From Fen-330 sp050008465 (GTDB lineage Bacteria; Acidobacteriota; Terriglobia; Bryobacterales; Bryobacteraceae), in the NCBI GenBank assembly GCA_050008465.1, contig JBEKMO010000029.1:1-64000 (forward strand): a stretch of 64,000 nt of DNA, in the 5' to 3' direction. The position numbers and the translations under genes were made by a program. Shown here piece by piece: positions 7,600 to 15,727 of this stretch. The notes beneath the pieces are model-generated. The model made no database searches. It saw only the letters and a program-made list of their open reading frames with translations, and was not told where the DNA came from. Within the stretch, counting starts at the first letter, position 1; each line of letters opens with the position of its first letter.

Positions 7600-9975
7600 C
7601 TATTCGCGAACTATCTTGTTGAGGCGCTTGAAGCCCGACTTCAACTGGTCGCTGGCCTCGACCAGCTGGTTGGTGTCGTAGATGACGTGCGGCGTCATGA
7701 AGATCACCATCTCGGTGCGCTGCTTGCTGATCGACTTGTTGCCGAATGCCGCCCCGATAAACGGGATGCGGTGCAGCCACGGAACGCCCGCGGAACTGTA
7801 CGTGTCGGTCTCCTGAATGATGCCGCCGATAGCGATCGTGTCGCCGTCCTGTAGGGTGACCTGCGTACTGACCGTGCGGTGGGAGAAGGAAGGCGACTGA
7901 ATCGCCGCGTTGGCCGAGGGTGCAACCGGCGCGCTCACGTCCTGGTTGATCATCATAGTGACGATGCCACTCGGATTCGCACGCGCCATCACGTTCAAGG
8001 TGACGCCCGAGGAGTGGCTTTGGACCGCCTGCGTGAACACCGAGCTGCCGCCCGAGGTGATACCCCCGTTCACCGCCTGCGCCGTGAGCGTCGGAATTTC
8101 ATCGCCCACATTGATGCTGGCCGGGATGCTGTCGGTGGCAATCAGGCTGGGGGCCGAGACCAGCTTCGCCTTCCGGTTGTCTTCGGCCGCCGTGAGCAAG
8201 GCCAGGAGCTGCCGGCTGTTGCCGACCAGCATTCCGGCGGTTAGGGTGGTTCCCGCCGCGCTGGTGGCCGCCCGGAAGGCCCGGCCGGGACTCCAGCTCG
8301 GAACCCCGTCGCTCTGTTGTTGCAGCGCTGCCTGCACACCGCTGGAGAAGTCCCCGGAGAGGTTGACTTCATAGATCTTGGCTTCCACCAGGATCTGGCG
8401 CGGCACCACGTCGAGTTGATCGAGCAGCTTCAGAATCTGGGCGTAGTCCTGCGGGGTGGCCTGGATCAAGAGCGTGTTATCGAAGGGGTTCGGAATGACG
8501 CGCGGGATCTTGGCCCACATCGCGCCAAAGCCGGCGGAGCCCAGGTAGGCCCCGGTCAGGTCCTGCTGCGTGGAAGCCACTCCCCCCGGCCCCGTGCCGG
8601 CAGTGGCGGCGGACGAACCAGATCCCAGCACCTGGGCCGTGGAGGACATGGGCGAAGGCATGAAAGCCCCGCCGCCGTAACTCCCGCCCATCCCGGAATA
8701 GCCTCCCATTCCCATGCCGCCGTACATTCCTCCACCCATCGTGCCGCCGCCGTACATTCCTCCGCCGTACATTCCTCCACCCATCGTGCCGCCGCCGTAC
8801 ATTCCTCCGCCATACGTTCCTCCGCCGTACGTCCCTCCGCCGGACATCCCTCCGCCATACATCCCTCCACCGTAGCCGCCCATGCCCATCCCGGGGAAGG
8901 CAAGGCCCATGTAGAGCTGCATGATCGCTGACCCCAGCATCTGCGCGATGCCGTACTTCACGCGGTAGACGTAGTTGTCCATGGTGCCCGCCGTGGCCTT
9001 CTGCGGGATATCCAGTTTCTTCAGCCATGCTTCAATCTGCACGAAGGCGCCCGGGTTCGGGGCGATGGCCACCACGGTGTTGATCCGGTCGACGGCCAGA
9101 AACCTCACCGCGCTGGCCTTGTCGCCCAGGGAAATCGCCTTCAGGACCGCCTCCAACTCCTTGGCAATGTCGCTGGGCCGGCTGTGCTTGACTTCGAACA
9201 GCCGCACCCGCTGGCCGGCCAGGGTGTCGCTGTCGAACAGCGAGACCAGCTCCATGGTCCGCTTCATGTTGCGGCTGTTGTCCAGCAGCAGCAGGAGGTT
9301 CGCGGGCTCGTAAGCCAGCATCTGCGCGCCCTCGCCGAGGAACGGCTGGAGGAGTTTCGATAGCTCCCCGACCGTCGAGTACTTCAGAAAAACGAGGTTC
9401 AGCATGACGCGCTCGTCGTCCGGAAAAAACTTCGGATCGATTTGCGGGCTCAGCGGCAGCCGCGCGACGGTGTCGCCCATCGGCACGATGCGGAACACGT
9501 CACCCACCTGCACCATGGCCGCGCCGTTGATGCGCAGGACGGTCTCCAGCATGGCGCGGGGATCGATGGGTTTGAGCTCGCCATAGGTTTGCAGTGTGAC
9601 GCCTCCCCTGACGCGCGGGTCGAGGATGTAGTTGATCTTCAGGGTCCGCGCCAGGATGTCGATCACTTCGGCGAGCGAGGCGTTCTGGAGGTTGAGCACC
9701 GGGGAGCCGGATGGAGTCTGCGCCACGGGACTGGTCGCCGGAGGGGCGCCCTCGGGTGGTGCGGTCTGCGCGGGTGGTGTAACGCCGGGTTTGGCGGAGG
9801 ATGGCTCCGGCTGCGGCTTGGGTGGCGCAGCGGGTTTGGTCCCCGAGGAGCGAGGGCCGTACCCGGGCGGCAGGCTGGCCGGGTTGAGGGGAGGGGGCAA
9901 CGGAGGCTGGTCCTGGCCCCACGCCAGTGTCACGATCATTCCGATAAGGCTCAAACGAACCCAGGGTGCCATCAT
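7600..9975 (-). CDS. gspD: Type II secretion outer-membrane secretin GspD
   Basis: Forms the multimeric outer-membrane channel of the type II secretion system. 791 residues: signal peptide ending near LAWGQ, a Pro/Ala-rich stretch (20-90), an N-domain region starting LNLQNASLAEVIDILARTLKINYILDP and continuing to about 345, a Gly/Met/Tyr-rich insert (about 358-433), then IPNPFDNTLLIQATPQDYAQILKLLDQLDVVPRQILVEAKIYEV leading into the secretin domain with VGDEIPTL and DGDTIAIGGIIQE. The C terminus (GFKRLNKIVRE) shows no obvious S-domain for a pilotin. It is the last gene of the gsp operon, four bases after the 9979-10431 gene. Confidence 0.95.
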   Translation of the reverse strand: MMAPWVRLSLIGMIVTLAWGQDQPPLPPPLNPASLPPGYGPRSSGTKPAAPPKPQPEPSSAKPGVTPPAQTAPPEGAPPATSPVAQTPSGSPVLNLQNASLAEVIDILARTLKINYILDPRVRGGVTLQTYGELKPIDPRAMLETVLRINGAAMVQVGDVFRIVPMGDTVARLPLSPQIDPKFFPDDERVMLNLVFLKYSTVGELSKLLQPFLGEGAQMLAYEPANLLLLLDNSRNMKRTMELVSLFDSDTLAGQRVRLFEVKHSRPSDIAKELEAVLKAISLGDKASAVRFLAVDRINTVVAIAPNPGAFVQIEAWLKKLDIPQKATAGTMDNYVYRVKYGIAQMLGSAIMQLYMGLAFPGMGMGGYGGGMYGGGMSGGGTYGGGTYGGGMYGGGTMGGGMYGGGMYGGGTMGGGMYGGMGMGGYSGMGGSYGGGAFMPSPMSSTAQVLGSGSSAATAGTGPGGVASTQQDLTGAYLGSAGFGAMWAKIPRVIPNPFDNTLLIQATPQDYAQILKLLDQLDVVPRQILVEAKIYEVNLSGDFSSGVQAALQQQSDGVPSWSPGRAFRAATSAAGTTLTAGMLVGNSRQLLALLTAAEDNRKAKLVSAPSLIATDSIPASINVGDEIPTLTAQAVNGGITSGGSSVFTQAVQSHSSGVTLNVMARANPSGIVTMMINQDVSAPVAPSANAAIQSPSFSHRTVSTQVTLQDGDTIAIGGIIQETDTYSSAGVPWLHRIPFIGAAFGNKSISKQRTEMVIFMTPHVIYDTNQLVEASDQLKSGFKRLNKIVRE
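8676..8900 (-). repeat. Tandem-repeat segment encoding the Gly/Met/Tyr-rich insert of GspD
   Basis: Degenerate 12-15 bp units, on the plus strand variants of CCGCCGTACATTCCTCC and CCACCCATCGTG, repeat through this stretch. They encode GGGMYGGGT-like units (Gly about two thirds, with Met, Tyr, Thr). Frame is kept throughout. Such arrays are prone to slippage, so copy number may vary between strains. Confidence 0.85.
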
Positions 9976-9978
9976 GGG

Positions 9979-10431
9979 TTACTCCTTGGCCGCGGCCTTT
10001 TCGCCAGCGGACTTGGTCTCGTCCTTCGGGCAGTCGCGCTCCCAAAGCCGGCGCTCAACATCCGTGAGCTGGTCTTTCTTTCTCGACCAGCGAGTGACGC
10101 CGAAGGGAGTGGGCCGTTCAAACTGAATTTCGTCGCCGGCCTGGACCGCTTTCCACCCCGCGGGAAGCTCCCCGGCCGCCGCGGGCTTCTGCTCCGCGGA
10201 CCGGCTGATCCCGAACGGGGTCCTGTAATAGACCCAGGTCTTGCCCTCCGGATCCGTAAAGCGCCAGGAGTTTGGCCCCAGCGGCGTGGCTCGGGCCGGC
10301 ACGCCCGGCACAGACGCCGTCGTGGCCGGTGCGGGCGCCGGACGGGGCGGCGTTCCGCCGGCTTTCTCCTGGCCGGCGGCAAGCGACAGCAATGGAATGA
10401 CGAGCGCTAGCAGTACAAGTCGGAATCTCAT
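9979..10431 (-). CDS. Small exported protein between gspC and gspD
   Basis: 150 residues. I place the start at 10431 (MRFRLVLLALVIPLLSLAAGQ, a signal peptide); the frame is open further upstream but only inside gspC. After a Pro/Ala linker comes a Trp/Tyr-containing domain: NSWRFTDPEGKTWVYYRTPFGISR, then FERPTPFGVTRWSRKKDQ, ending in a Lys/Glu-rich tail. The PFG motif also appears in the C-terminal tail of GspC next door (ESPFGSVCQWEP), which hints at a shared fold or partner. Position inside the operon suggests a periplasmic accessory of the secretin, perhaps pilotin-like, but no lipobox is visible. I do not recognise the family. Confidence 0.75.
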   Translation of the reverse strand: MRFRLVLLALVIPLLSLAAGQEKAGGTPPRPAPAPATTASVPGVPARATPLGPNSWRFTDPEGKTWVYYRTPFGISRSAEQKPAAAGELPAGWKAVQAGDEIQFERPTPFGVTRWSRKKDQLTDVERRLWERDCPKDETKSAGEKAAAKE

Positions 10432-10463
10432 GATTGTTATCCCCAGCGGGTCGAAACCCGCCC

Positions 10464-11189
10464 TCACTTCACGGGCTCCCATTGGCACACGCTGCCAAAC
10501 GGGCTCTCTTTGACCACCCTGCGGTAGCCGTCCACGACGGTGCCAGCCGGCGAAGTATCGCCGGGCGGGCAGGCCCGCCGTCCACCAGTACCACCCAACT
10601 CCATACCCGGGCCGGACCGCTGGGCCGGCGAAATCGTAGTCACCGAGGTCTGCGCCGCCCGTGAGGCCGGCGCGGGCTCGGCGGCAGGACTCTGCTCCGC
10701 GGCCCGATCCACTAGTTCCTGAAGTTTCCTGGTCAGCTTCTCCCCGCGCCACTCCAGCACGATCTCATCGCGGGTGACCTTCACCAGCTTGAATTCGCCG
10801 ATGTCCTGCCCGAAACGGACCTCCCTGTGCGGCCCGCCGGCGTTCACGGCCATGAATGCCGTAGGGCCATCGCCGAGATTGATCAGCCCGTAGAACGCCG
10901 GCAGCTTAGGCATGGGCGGGGGGGGCGTCACTTCGACGATGACGGTCGGGTTGCGGTCGGCGCTGAAGAGCATCTGCTGCGCGACATCGCTATAGGCGGC
11001 CGCCGTCGACGGCGCCACCGGGGCCAGCGGCGCATAGGGAGGGGGCGGCAACTGCTTCAGCGGCTGCCCCAGGACCACACTCTCTCGCTTGCGGGCCTCC
11101 AGCCAGGTCTGCCGTACGCGCTCCCCCAGAACCACCAGGAGCGCCAGCAGCAGCAGGTCCAGCAACAGCAGCCTCTTCCGCATACTCAA
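10464..11189 (-). CDS. gspC: Type II secretion inner-membrane protein GspC-like
   Basis: Links the inner-membrane platform to the secretin. 241 residues: short cytoplasmic N terminus, one membrane helix (RLLLLDLLLLALLVVLGERV), Pro-rich linker, then a homology region LPAFYGLINLGDGPTAFMAVNAGGPHREVRFGQDIGEFKLVKVTRDEIVLEWRGEK, the typical GspC HR fold. There is no PDZ domain; the C-terminal third is an Ala/Pro-rich linker plus a tail ending ESPFGSVCQWEPVK. Its ATG overlaps the stop of gspM by 4 bases. The usual gspC-gspD adjacency is broken by the 9979-10431 gene. Confidence 0.8.
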   Translation of the reverse strand: MSMRKRLLLLDLLLLALLVVLGERVRQTWLEARKRESVVLGQPLKQLPPPPYAPLAPVAPSTAAAYSDVAQQMLFSADRNPTVIVEVTPPPPMPKLPAFYGLINLGDGPTAFMAVNAGGPHREVRFGQDIGEFKLVKVTRDEIVLEWRGEKLTRKLQELVDRAAEQSPAAEPAPASRAAQTSVTTISPAQRSGPGMELGGTGGRRACPPGDTSPAGTVVDGYRRVVKESPFGSVCQWEPVK

Positions 11190-11776
11190 AACAAAGCCTT
11201 CTTCTGCGGCACCAGCCGTTTCGGCACGACGCCCGCCACGATCAGGCGCACCCCGATCGTTTTCTGTTTGGCATCCTGCGCGGACACGCGCAGTTCCAGA
11301 GTCGCCAGCGCCTCGGGCTGTTTGGTGAGGTCAGCCAGGAAGTTGACCAACTCGTCGATGTGGCAGGTGAAGGGTAGGCTGACCTGCACCTCACCGTAGT
11401 CTTCACCCAGCCGGGGGATCTGCTGGCCCAGTTCCACGGTTCCGAAATCCAGCGGTGGGGTTTGGGCCTGGGCCACGCGCCGGATGACATTCAGCAACTG
11501 CGCCTGGGCCTGGGCCGCGGTTTCCGCCTGAATCACGCCCTTCTCGCGCTGGGCCAGTTCCAGGGAAGCCTGCTGGAGCACCTGTTCCCGGCCCGCAACG
11601 CCGGCGGCCAGTTGCCGGACGCGCGCGAGCCGCTTTTCGGCGGCGGGGATCGAGTCGGAGGCGGAAACTACCTGTGGCGGCCCGGTTCCGCCTGAAAAGG
11701 CCAGATAGAGCAACAGAACCACCACTGCCACCGCCAGCGCCGCCAGCGCGCGCCTGTCCCGCTGCTCAATCTTCAC
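11186..11776 (-). CDS. gspM: Type II secretion protein GspM-like
   Basis: Bitopic inner-membrane component that partners GspL. 196 residues with a GTG start at 11776, chosen because GTGA overlaps the gspL stop. One membrane helix (ALAALAVAVVVLLLYLAF) is followed by a predicted coiled-coil region (AEKRLARVRQLAAG...LAQREKGVIQAETAAQAQAQ) and a ferredoxin-like domain, as in GspM and PilO proteins. Order L-M with overlapping ends supports the call. Sequence identity in this family is low, so the assignment rests mainly on architecture and place. Confidence 0.8.
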   Translation of the reverse strand: MKIEQRDRRALAALAVAVVVLLLYLAFSGGTGPPQVVSASDSIPAAEKRLARVRQLAAGVAGREQVLQQASLELAQREKGVIQAETAAQAQAQLLNVIRRVAQAQTPPLDFGTVELGQQIPRLGEDYGEVQVSLPFTCHIDELVNFLADLTKQPEALATLELRVSAQDAKQKTIGVRLIVAGVVPKRLVPQKKALF

Positions 11777-13089
11777 CGGGTCACCCCCTCGCGCAGCGTG
11801 CGGATGCGGAAGATCTCGTTCTTGCCGGCACGCGAAAGCGGCACGGTGAATTCCGAGCCTTGGAACAGCGGCGAGCCGTCGATCAGCTTCAGCAGCGGCG
11901 CGGCCTGCTCGGCCTGGCCGTTGAGGACCGCGGAATTGCGGTTCATCTCCAGCGAGTGCACCCACACTGGCGGCTGCAGCAACCTGGTCAGCTCGGCCAG
12001 GGCGTCCAGGTCCGCTTTCGACCGTTGGCGAACGCTGTCCAGCAGGCTGGCGCGCGCGCGAAGCTGGTCGATGGCGCGGTCGAGCGCGCCGGCTTTCCTG
12101 GCCCGCGGCTCGAGGCGGGCGATTTCGCTTCCCAGCGCCGCCAGGTACTTCCGGTCCTCGACGGGTGTAATCGAAACCAGCGCCACCAGCACCAGCGCGA
12201 GCAGAAACGCCAGGACCACACTGGGAACGAACATGGCCCGCGAGGTGGAAGTGCGGTGCTCGGGCGGCAGCAGGTTCAGCGGCAGCGCCAGGCGGGGGCA
12301 AGCCCCGGCCAGCGCCGCCGCGTATACCAGCGTGTTGCGGGATGAATCGTAGCCGGTCGGGGCCGCATGGGGCGCCGGCAGCAGCGCGGACAGTTCGAGT
12401 GGCTCGGTTTCCGGGGCCAGCCTCAACTCGGCGCTGGCGAGCGCCGATGCGTTGTCGCGCGGCAGCTCGAAGGCAGCGGAGAAAATGGGCTTGGCCTCGC
12501 TTTCGCCGTAGATCTCCAGGCCGCTCTCACCTTCGGATAGCGCGAGAAAACCGCCCCGTGGCGGGGTGGAAAGCAGCCGCACGCCCGAATACACCGCAGC
12601 GGCCGAGAAAGTGAACCCGGCGGTCCGGATTCCTGCCTCGGAGAACAGCGCGACATAGCGCTCCAGAACCTCGCGCCGGACGATGACGATCAATACGGCG
12701 CCGCTCCGGCCGATGCGGCACCAGGCGTGGGCGGCCTCGTCTTCCCCGTAAGGGTGCAGCGAATCGAGCTGGAATTGGATGGCGGCGGCCAGGTCGCGAT
12801 CGGCCACGCCGGGAAGCGCCAGTTGCCGTACGATGAGGTCGCGGCGCGGCAGCAGCACCGTGGCCGACAGGTAGCTTCCCCCGAGCCGTTTCAAGAACTC
12901 GTTGTACTCGGCCCCCCACTCGGCGGCCGGCCGCTCTCGAAACCGGGCGATGGTAGTGGCGCCCAGGACCCGCGTCCCGGTCGGCCGCACCCGCGTGATG
13001 ACCACCGTCAGATCCGCCTCGCCAATCTGGATCCCGACGCCCGCGCCGATGGCCAGCCACTTGCGGAGCTCGGGGAGATCCAGTTTCAT
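11773..13089 (-). CDS. gspL: Type II secretion protein GspL (PilM/PilN-like fusion)
   Basis: 438 residues. The ATG at 13089 overlaps the gspK stop (ATGA); longer open frames upstream lie inside gspK. The N-terminal 260 or so residues resemble the actin-like cytoplasmic domain of GspL/PilM (GIQIGEADLTVVITR, ATVLLPRRDLIVRQLALPG, AAAIQFQLDSLHPYGEDEAAHAW). A membrane helix follows (FVPSVVLAFLLALVLVALVSI), then a PilN-like periplasmic domain with a coiled coil and NRNSAVLNGQAEQAAPLLKLIDGSPLFQ. In T2SS, GspL recruits the GspE ATPase to the membrane. All expected parts are present. Confidence 0.85.
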   Translation of the reverse strand: MKLDLPELRKWLAIGAGVGIQIGEADLTVVITRVRPTGTRVLGATTIARFRERPAAEWGAEYNEFLKRLGGSYLSATVLLPRRDLIVRQLALPGVADRDLAAAIQFQLDSLHPYGEDEAAHAWCRIGRSGAVLIVIVRREVLERYVALFSEAGIRTAGFTFSAAAVYSGVRLLSTPPRGGFLALSEGESGLEIYGESEAKPIFSAAFELPRDNASALASAELRLAPETEPLELSALLPAPHAAPTGYDSSRNTLVYAAALAGACPRLALPLNLLPPEHRTSTSRAMFVPSVVLAFLLALVLVALVSITPVEDRKYLAALGSEIARLEPRARKAGALDRAIDQLRARASLLDSVRQRSKADLDALAELTRLLQPPVWVHSLEMNRNSAVLNGQAEQAAPLLKLIDGSPLFQGSEFTVPLSRAGKNEIFRIRTLREGVTR

Positions 13090-14090
13090 TGCACCCACAC
13101 GTTGTCGTACCAGCGCAGGACGTGGTAACGCTCCGGGAATTCCCCGCCCAGGAACTTCACCATCGCGCCTACCGACCGGCGCTCGTCGGAGAGGGCCCCG
13201 TTTTGCAGCCGCAGCCGGGCCGTGGCGCACAGCGTGTAAACGGCGTTGCCGCCGATTCGCAAGCGGCTCAGGCCGGGCGTTCCCTGGAGGAGAGCGGCGG
13301 CTTGCGCCATGCTGCGCAGCGGCATCCTGTTGCGCGTCTCCACGGTCAGGGCAACCAGCTCCGGGCTCAGGCCAATGGCGCTCAATACGGCCGGCTCGAC
13401 CGTGTTCACGTCGTAGGCGCTCCCAGCGCCGTAGACGGTCAGGCAATCCCTCAGGCCGGCCCGCGGAGCCAGCCGGCCCTCCCCGTCGCGCTCGTAACTT
13501 CCATAGAACAGGTCCGGAGTCATGCCTTTGACCAGCAGCAGTTCTTCAATCTCTTCCAAAGACGCGTGGCGGGCGCGAAAAGACGGCGCCAGCGAGAAAT
13601 AATACTGGTCGAAGGCGGTGGGCATGCCGCCCGGCGCAGAGAAGCGCCAGTCCAGGATGGCCATCACGATCTCCCGGGCGCGTTCCGGCTCCGCGCCCAG
13701 CGTAACCAACAGGCGGTAAAGCTCCTCGGGCGGCGCCGAATTCACGTTCATCTTGGCGGATTCCGGCGTGATGCGCACCACGGCTTGCCCGGTCGGGAAT
13801 TCCAGACTGAGGTAAGGCACGCCCGGGGTGTAGAAGCGGGATTGGCCGTCGGGCTGCAAATAGGAAGGCCCCCATTCCATGTAGAGCAGCGCACGCTGGA
13901 TGGCGCCCGTGGCGAGGTAGTGGGCGCGCAACGCGTCGACGGTGGTTGCGGCGCGCTCGGTTTCGCCGCGCACGGTGGTGGCCAGCGAAAACGCGATCGC
14001 CGCGAGCGCCGCCGAGAGCCACAGCACCGCCAGCAGCGCGCTTCCCGCGCGCCCGCGACGCTTCCTAGTTGCCGTCCAGGTAGCTGACAT
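13086..14090 (-). CDS. gspK: Type II secretion minor pseudopilin GspK
   Basis: 334 residues. The N terminus RKRRGRAGSALLAVLWLSAALAAIAFSLA is a prepilin-like leader with the long hydrophobic helix; the residue at +5 is not Glu, as is usual for GspK. The large globular insert expected for GspK is present, with MNVNSAPPEELYRLLVTLG and YDVNTVEPAVLSAIGLSPELVALT, both helix-hairpin-helix-like segments seen in this family. It caps the pseudopilus tip with GspI and GspJ. The start overlaps the end of gspJ by 26 bases, and the stop overlaps gspL. Confidence 0.9.
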   Translation of the reverse strand: MSATWTATRKRRGRAGSALLAVLWLSAALAAIAFSLATTVRGETERAATTVDALRAHYLATGAIQRALLYMEWGPSYLQPDGQSRFYTPGVPYLSLEFPTGQAVVRITPESAKMNVNSAPPEELYRLLVTLGAEPERAREIVMAILDWRFSAPGGMPTAFDQYYFSLAPSFRARHASLEEIEELLLVKGMTPDLFYGSYERDGEGRLAPRAGLRDCLTVYGAGSAYDVNTVEPAVLSAIGLSPELVALTVETRNRMPLRSMAQAAALLQGTPGLSRLRIGGNAVYTLCATARLRLQNGALSDERRSVGAMVKFLGGEFPERYHVLRWYDNVWVQ

Positions 14091-14847
14091 TCGGTATCCT
14101 GTTCACGTAGATCGGCACCGTCAGGCCGGCCAGCGGCACCCGCGACCGGTCCGGCTCTAGCGGCGCCATTTCGACGCGCACCGCCGCCGGCCATCTCGGC
14201 CACCGCCATTCCGGAAGCCAGCTTGCGAGCGCCGGCGGCCGCAACGTCTCCCTCCCCTTATAGAAGAAGCGGCAAAACGCCAGCCGGTCCGCCAGAACGA
14301 AGGAGTGCGGCCCGGCCTCGATGGCGCGGAATTGCGGCGCCAGCGCGCCGCCCAGGGCGGGGTCGGGCAAGAGCCCCAGGCAGGAGGCGCCAGCCGACAG
14401 CGGGCCGGTATACAGCGTTTCGTTGACAATGAGGCGGACGCCTCGGTTCTGCTCGCCGGGGATCACCTGGAACTCGAGGATGCGTGGATAGCCGCGGGCC
14501 GCCTCCTCCAGCGAATAGGTGGAGACAAAGCGCATCGATTGCGGCTCGCCCGCGAAGAACGGCACCCGGACCGGAGGAGCGTCGGGCGGGCCGGCGGGAC
14601 AGTCCGCGCTGGCGGGCATCAGGCCCGCGATCTGGCTCTCGAGAATGCGCTCGGTGCTGGCGGCGCGACGGTTCGCCATCAGTTTCGAGTTGGCCTTATC
14701 GAGCGCGTTCAAACCCACCCGCAAGGCCATCAGCATGCCGACCGATAGCAGGCTGAGCAGCGAAATCGCGATCAGCAGCTCGATGAGCGTCACACCGCTG
14801 GTGGCACAGGCCTTCAGCCTGTGCACTTTGCCTGCGGGAGCGGTCAT
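14065..14847 (-). CDS. gspJ: Type II secretion minor pseudopilin GspJ
   Basis: 260 residues from the ATG at 14847, which overlaps the gspI stop as ATGA. The prepilin cleavage site reads TSG/VTLIELLIAISLLSLLSVGML, with Gly at -1 and Glu at +5. The globular part (ERILESQIAGLMPA, QSMRFVSTYSLEEAARGYPRILEFQVIPGE) fits the GspJ/PilW fold. The leader is odd: codons for HRLKACAT just before the cleavage site are a copy of the family D palindrome found between genes elsewhere, so the basic leader residues come from a repeat element. The 3' end overlaps gspK by 26 bases. Confidence 0.9.
   Translation of the reverse strand: MTAPAGKVHRLKACATSGVTLIELLIAISLLSLLSVGMLMALRVGLNALDKANSKLMANRRAASTERILESQIAGLMPASADCPAGPPDAPPVRVPFFAGEPQSMRFVSTYSLEEAARGYPRILEFQVIPGEQNRGVRLIVNETLYTGPLSAGASCLGLLPDPALGGALAPQFRAIEAGPHSFVLADRLAFCRFFYKGRETLRPPALASWLPEWRWPRWPAAVRVEMAPLEPDRSRVPLAGLTVPIYVNRIPNVSYLDGN
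14801..14824. repeat. Family D palindrome inside the gspJ leader
   Basis: GTGGCACAGGCCTTCAGCCT then GTGC; the reverse complement matches 7316-7338 over 23 bases. It lies wholly inside gspJ, in frame, and encodes HRLKACAT, directly before the Ser-Gly of the prepilin peptidase site. Confidence 0.85.
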
Positions 14848-15254
14848 GGCCTCACCAGTTTCCCCTGGCGGAATCCTTCGAGCGCGAAGGTGCGCCGCCT
14901 GGCGCCGCTCATCCACCAGATCTCCACCTCGAGGCGCTCGAGAATGTCGGTGCCCGGCGAGGCGTTGGGAGGCGCCTCGAAGGGTGTGATCTGCGCCCGC
15001 CAGCCCGCCTCGGCGCCTCCGGTCAGAGCGGGGTCGAACCCACCTTCGAGCGGCACCATCTTCGGCAGGCCCTGGTCGACCAGCAGCTCGTCCATTTTCT
15101 GACGCGCCAGCAGCGCCGCGCGGTCGTAGTCGGTCAGACGCGCGGCGTTGCGCAGCGAGGCGGAGATGTTCGCCAGCAGCCCGACCACCGCGATCCCCAT
15201 GATTAGGGTAGCCACCAGCATCTCGAGCAGCGTGAATCCCCGCGACCGCATCAT
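14844..15254 (-). CDS. gspI: Type II secretion minor pseudopilin GspI
   Basis: 136 residues; start MMRSRG at 15254 overlaps the gspH stop as ATGA. The prepilin site is RG/FTLLEMLVATLIMGIAVVGLLANI, a textbook class III leader with Glu+5. Downstream ARQKMDELLVDQGLP is the typical GspI helix end, followed by a small beta domain ending in EVEIWWMSGARRRTFALEGFR. It nucleates the pseudopilus tip with GspJ and GspK. The second Met is an equally possible start. Confidence 0.9.
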   Translation of the reverse strand: MMRSRGFTLLEMLVATLIMGIAVVGLLANISASLRNAARLTDYDRAALLARQKMDELLVDQGLPKMVPLEGGFDPALTGGAEAGWRAQITPFEAPPNASPGTDILERLEVEIWWMSGARRRTFALEGFRQGKLVRP

Positions 15255-15727
15255 CTCTCCACCCGCTCGATGCTCGCGACGCCGGTGATGGGGTCGAGCC
15301 GCACGACCCGGCGCGCGTGTCTGGCATTGCCGATTTCGATTTCGAGCCGCGGCACGGCCCCGCCGGGGTAGAGCATGAACCGCCGCGGGCCGTCCTCCGC
15401 CTGCAATGGCTCGGGCCGGATCGCAAGAATCGAAATGCCCTGCGGCAGCCCGACTTCCTTGTGGAATCCCGGCTCGGTAGAACGCAGCCGCAGCGTTCTG
15501 TCCGTCCGCGAAATGGTCAGCTCGACCACCTGCTGCCGCCGCTCGGCGCGGATCAGCGCCTCGTTGAACAGACCCACCACGGAACTGGTCGCCGAAGTGA
15601 GCCGCAGCGAATCGATGCCCGAAGTTGCCGCGGGAAAGGTGATGCCGGCGAGCAGCCCAATCAGAGCGACCACGATCAGCATCTCGATCAGCGTCACTCC
15701 GCTGGAGTTCTTCACTGGTTCTTCCAA
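15251..15727 (-). CDS. gspH: Type II secretion minor pseudopilin GspH
   Basis: 158 residues with the prepilin leader NSSG/VTLIEMLIVVALIGLLAGITFPAA. The GspH/FimT signature region SGIDSLRLTSATSSVVGLFNEALIRAERRQQVVELTI is clear, with the alpha-helix carrying RAERR and the following strands. The start at 15727 overlaps gspG by 16 bases and the stop overlaps gspI. It joins the pseudopilus shaft to the tip complex. Confidence 0.9.
   Translation of the reverse strand: MEEPVKNSSGVTLIEMLIVVALIGLLAGITFPAATSGIDSLRLTSATSSVVGLFNEALIRAERRQQVVELTISRTDRTLRLRSTEPGFHKEVGLPQGISILAIRPEPLQAEDGPRRFMLYPGGAVPRLEIEIGNARHARRVVRLDPITGVASIERVER

Noticed and set aside
8676..8900. Possible CRISPR-like array
   Set aside because: The units are short, contiguous and in frame, encoding Gly-rich repeats of GspD; there are no spacers.
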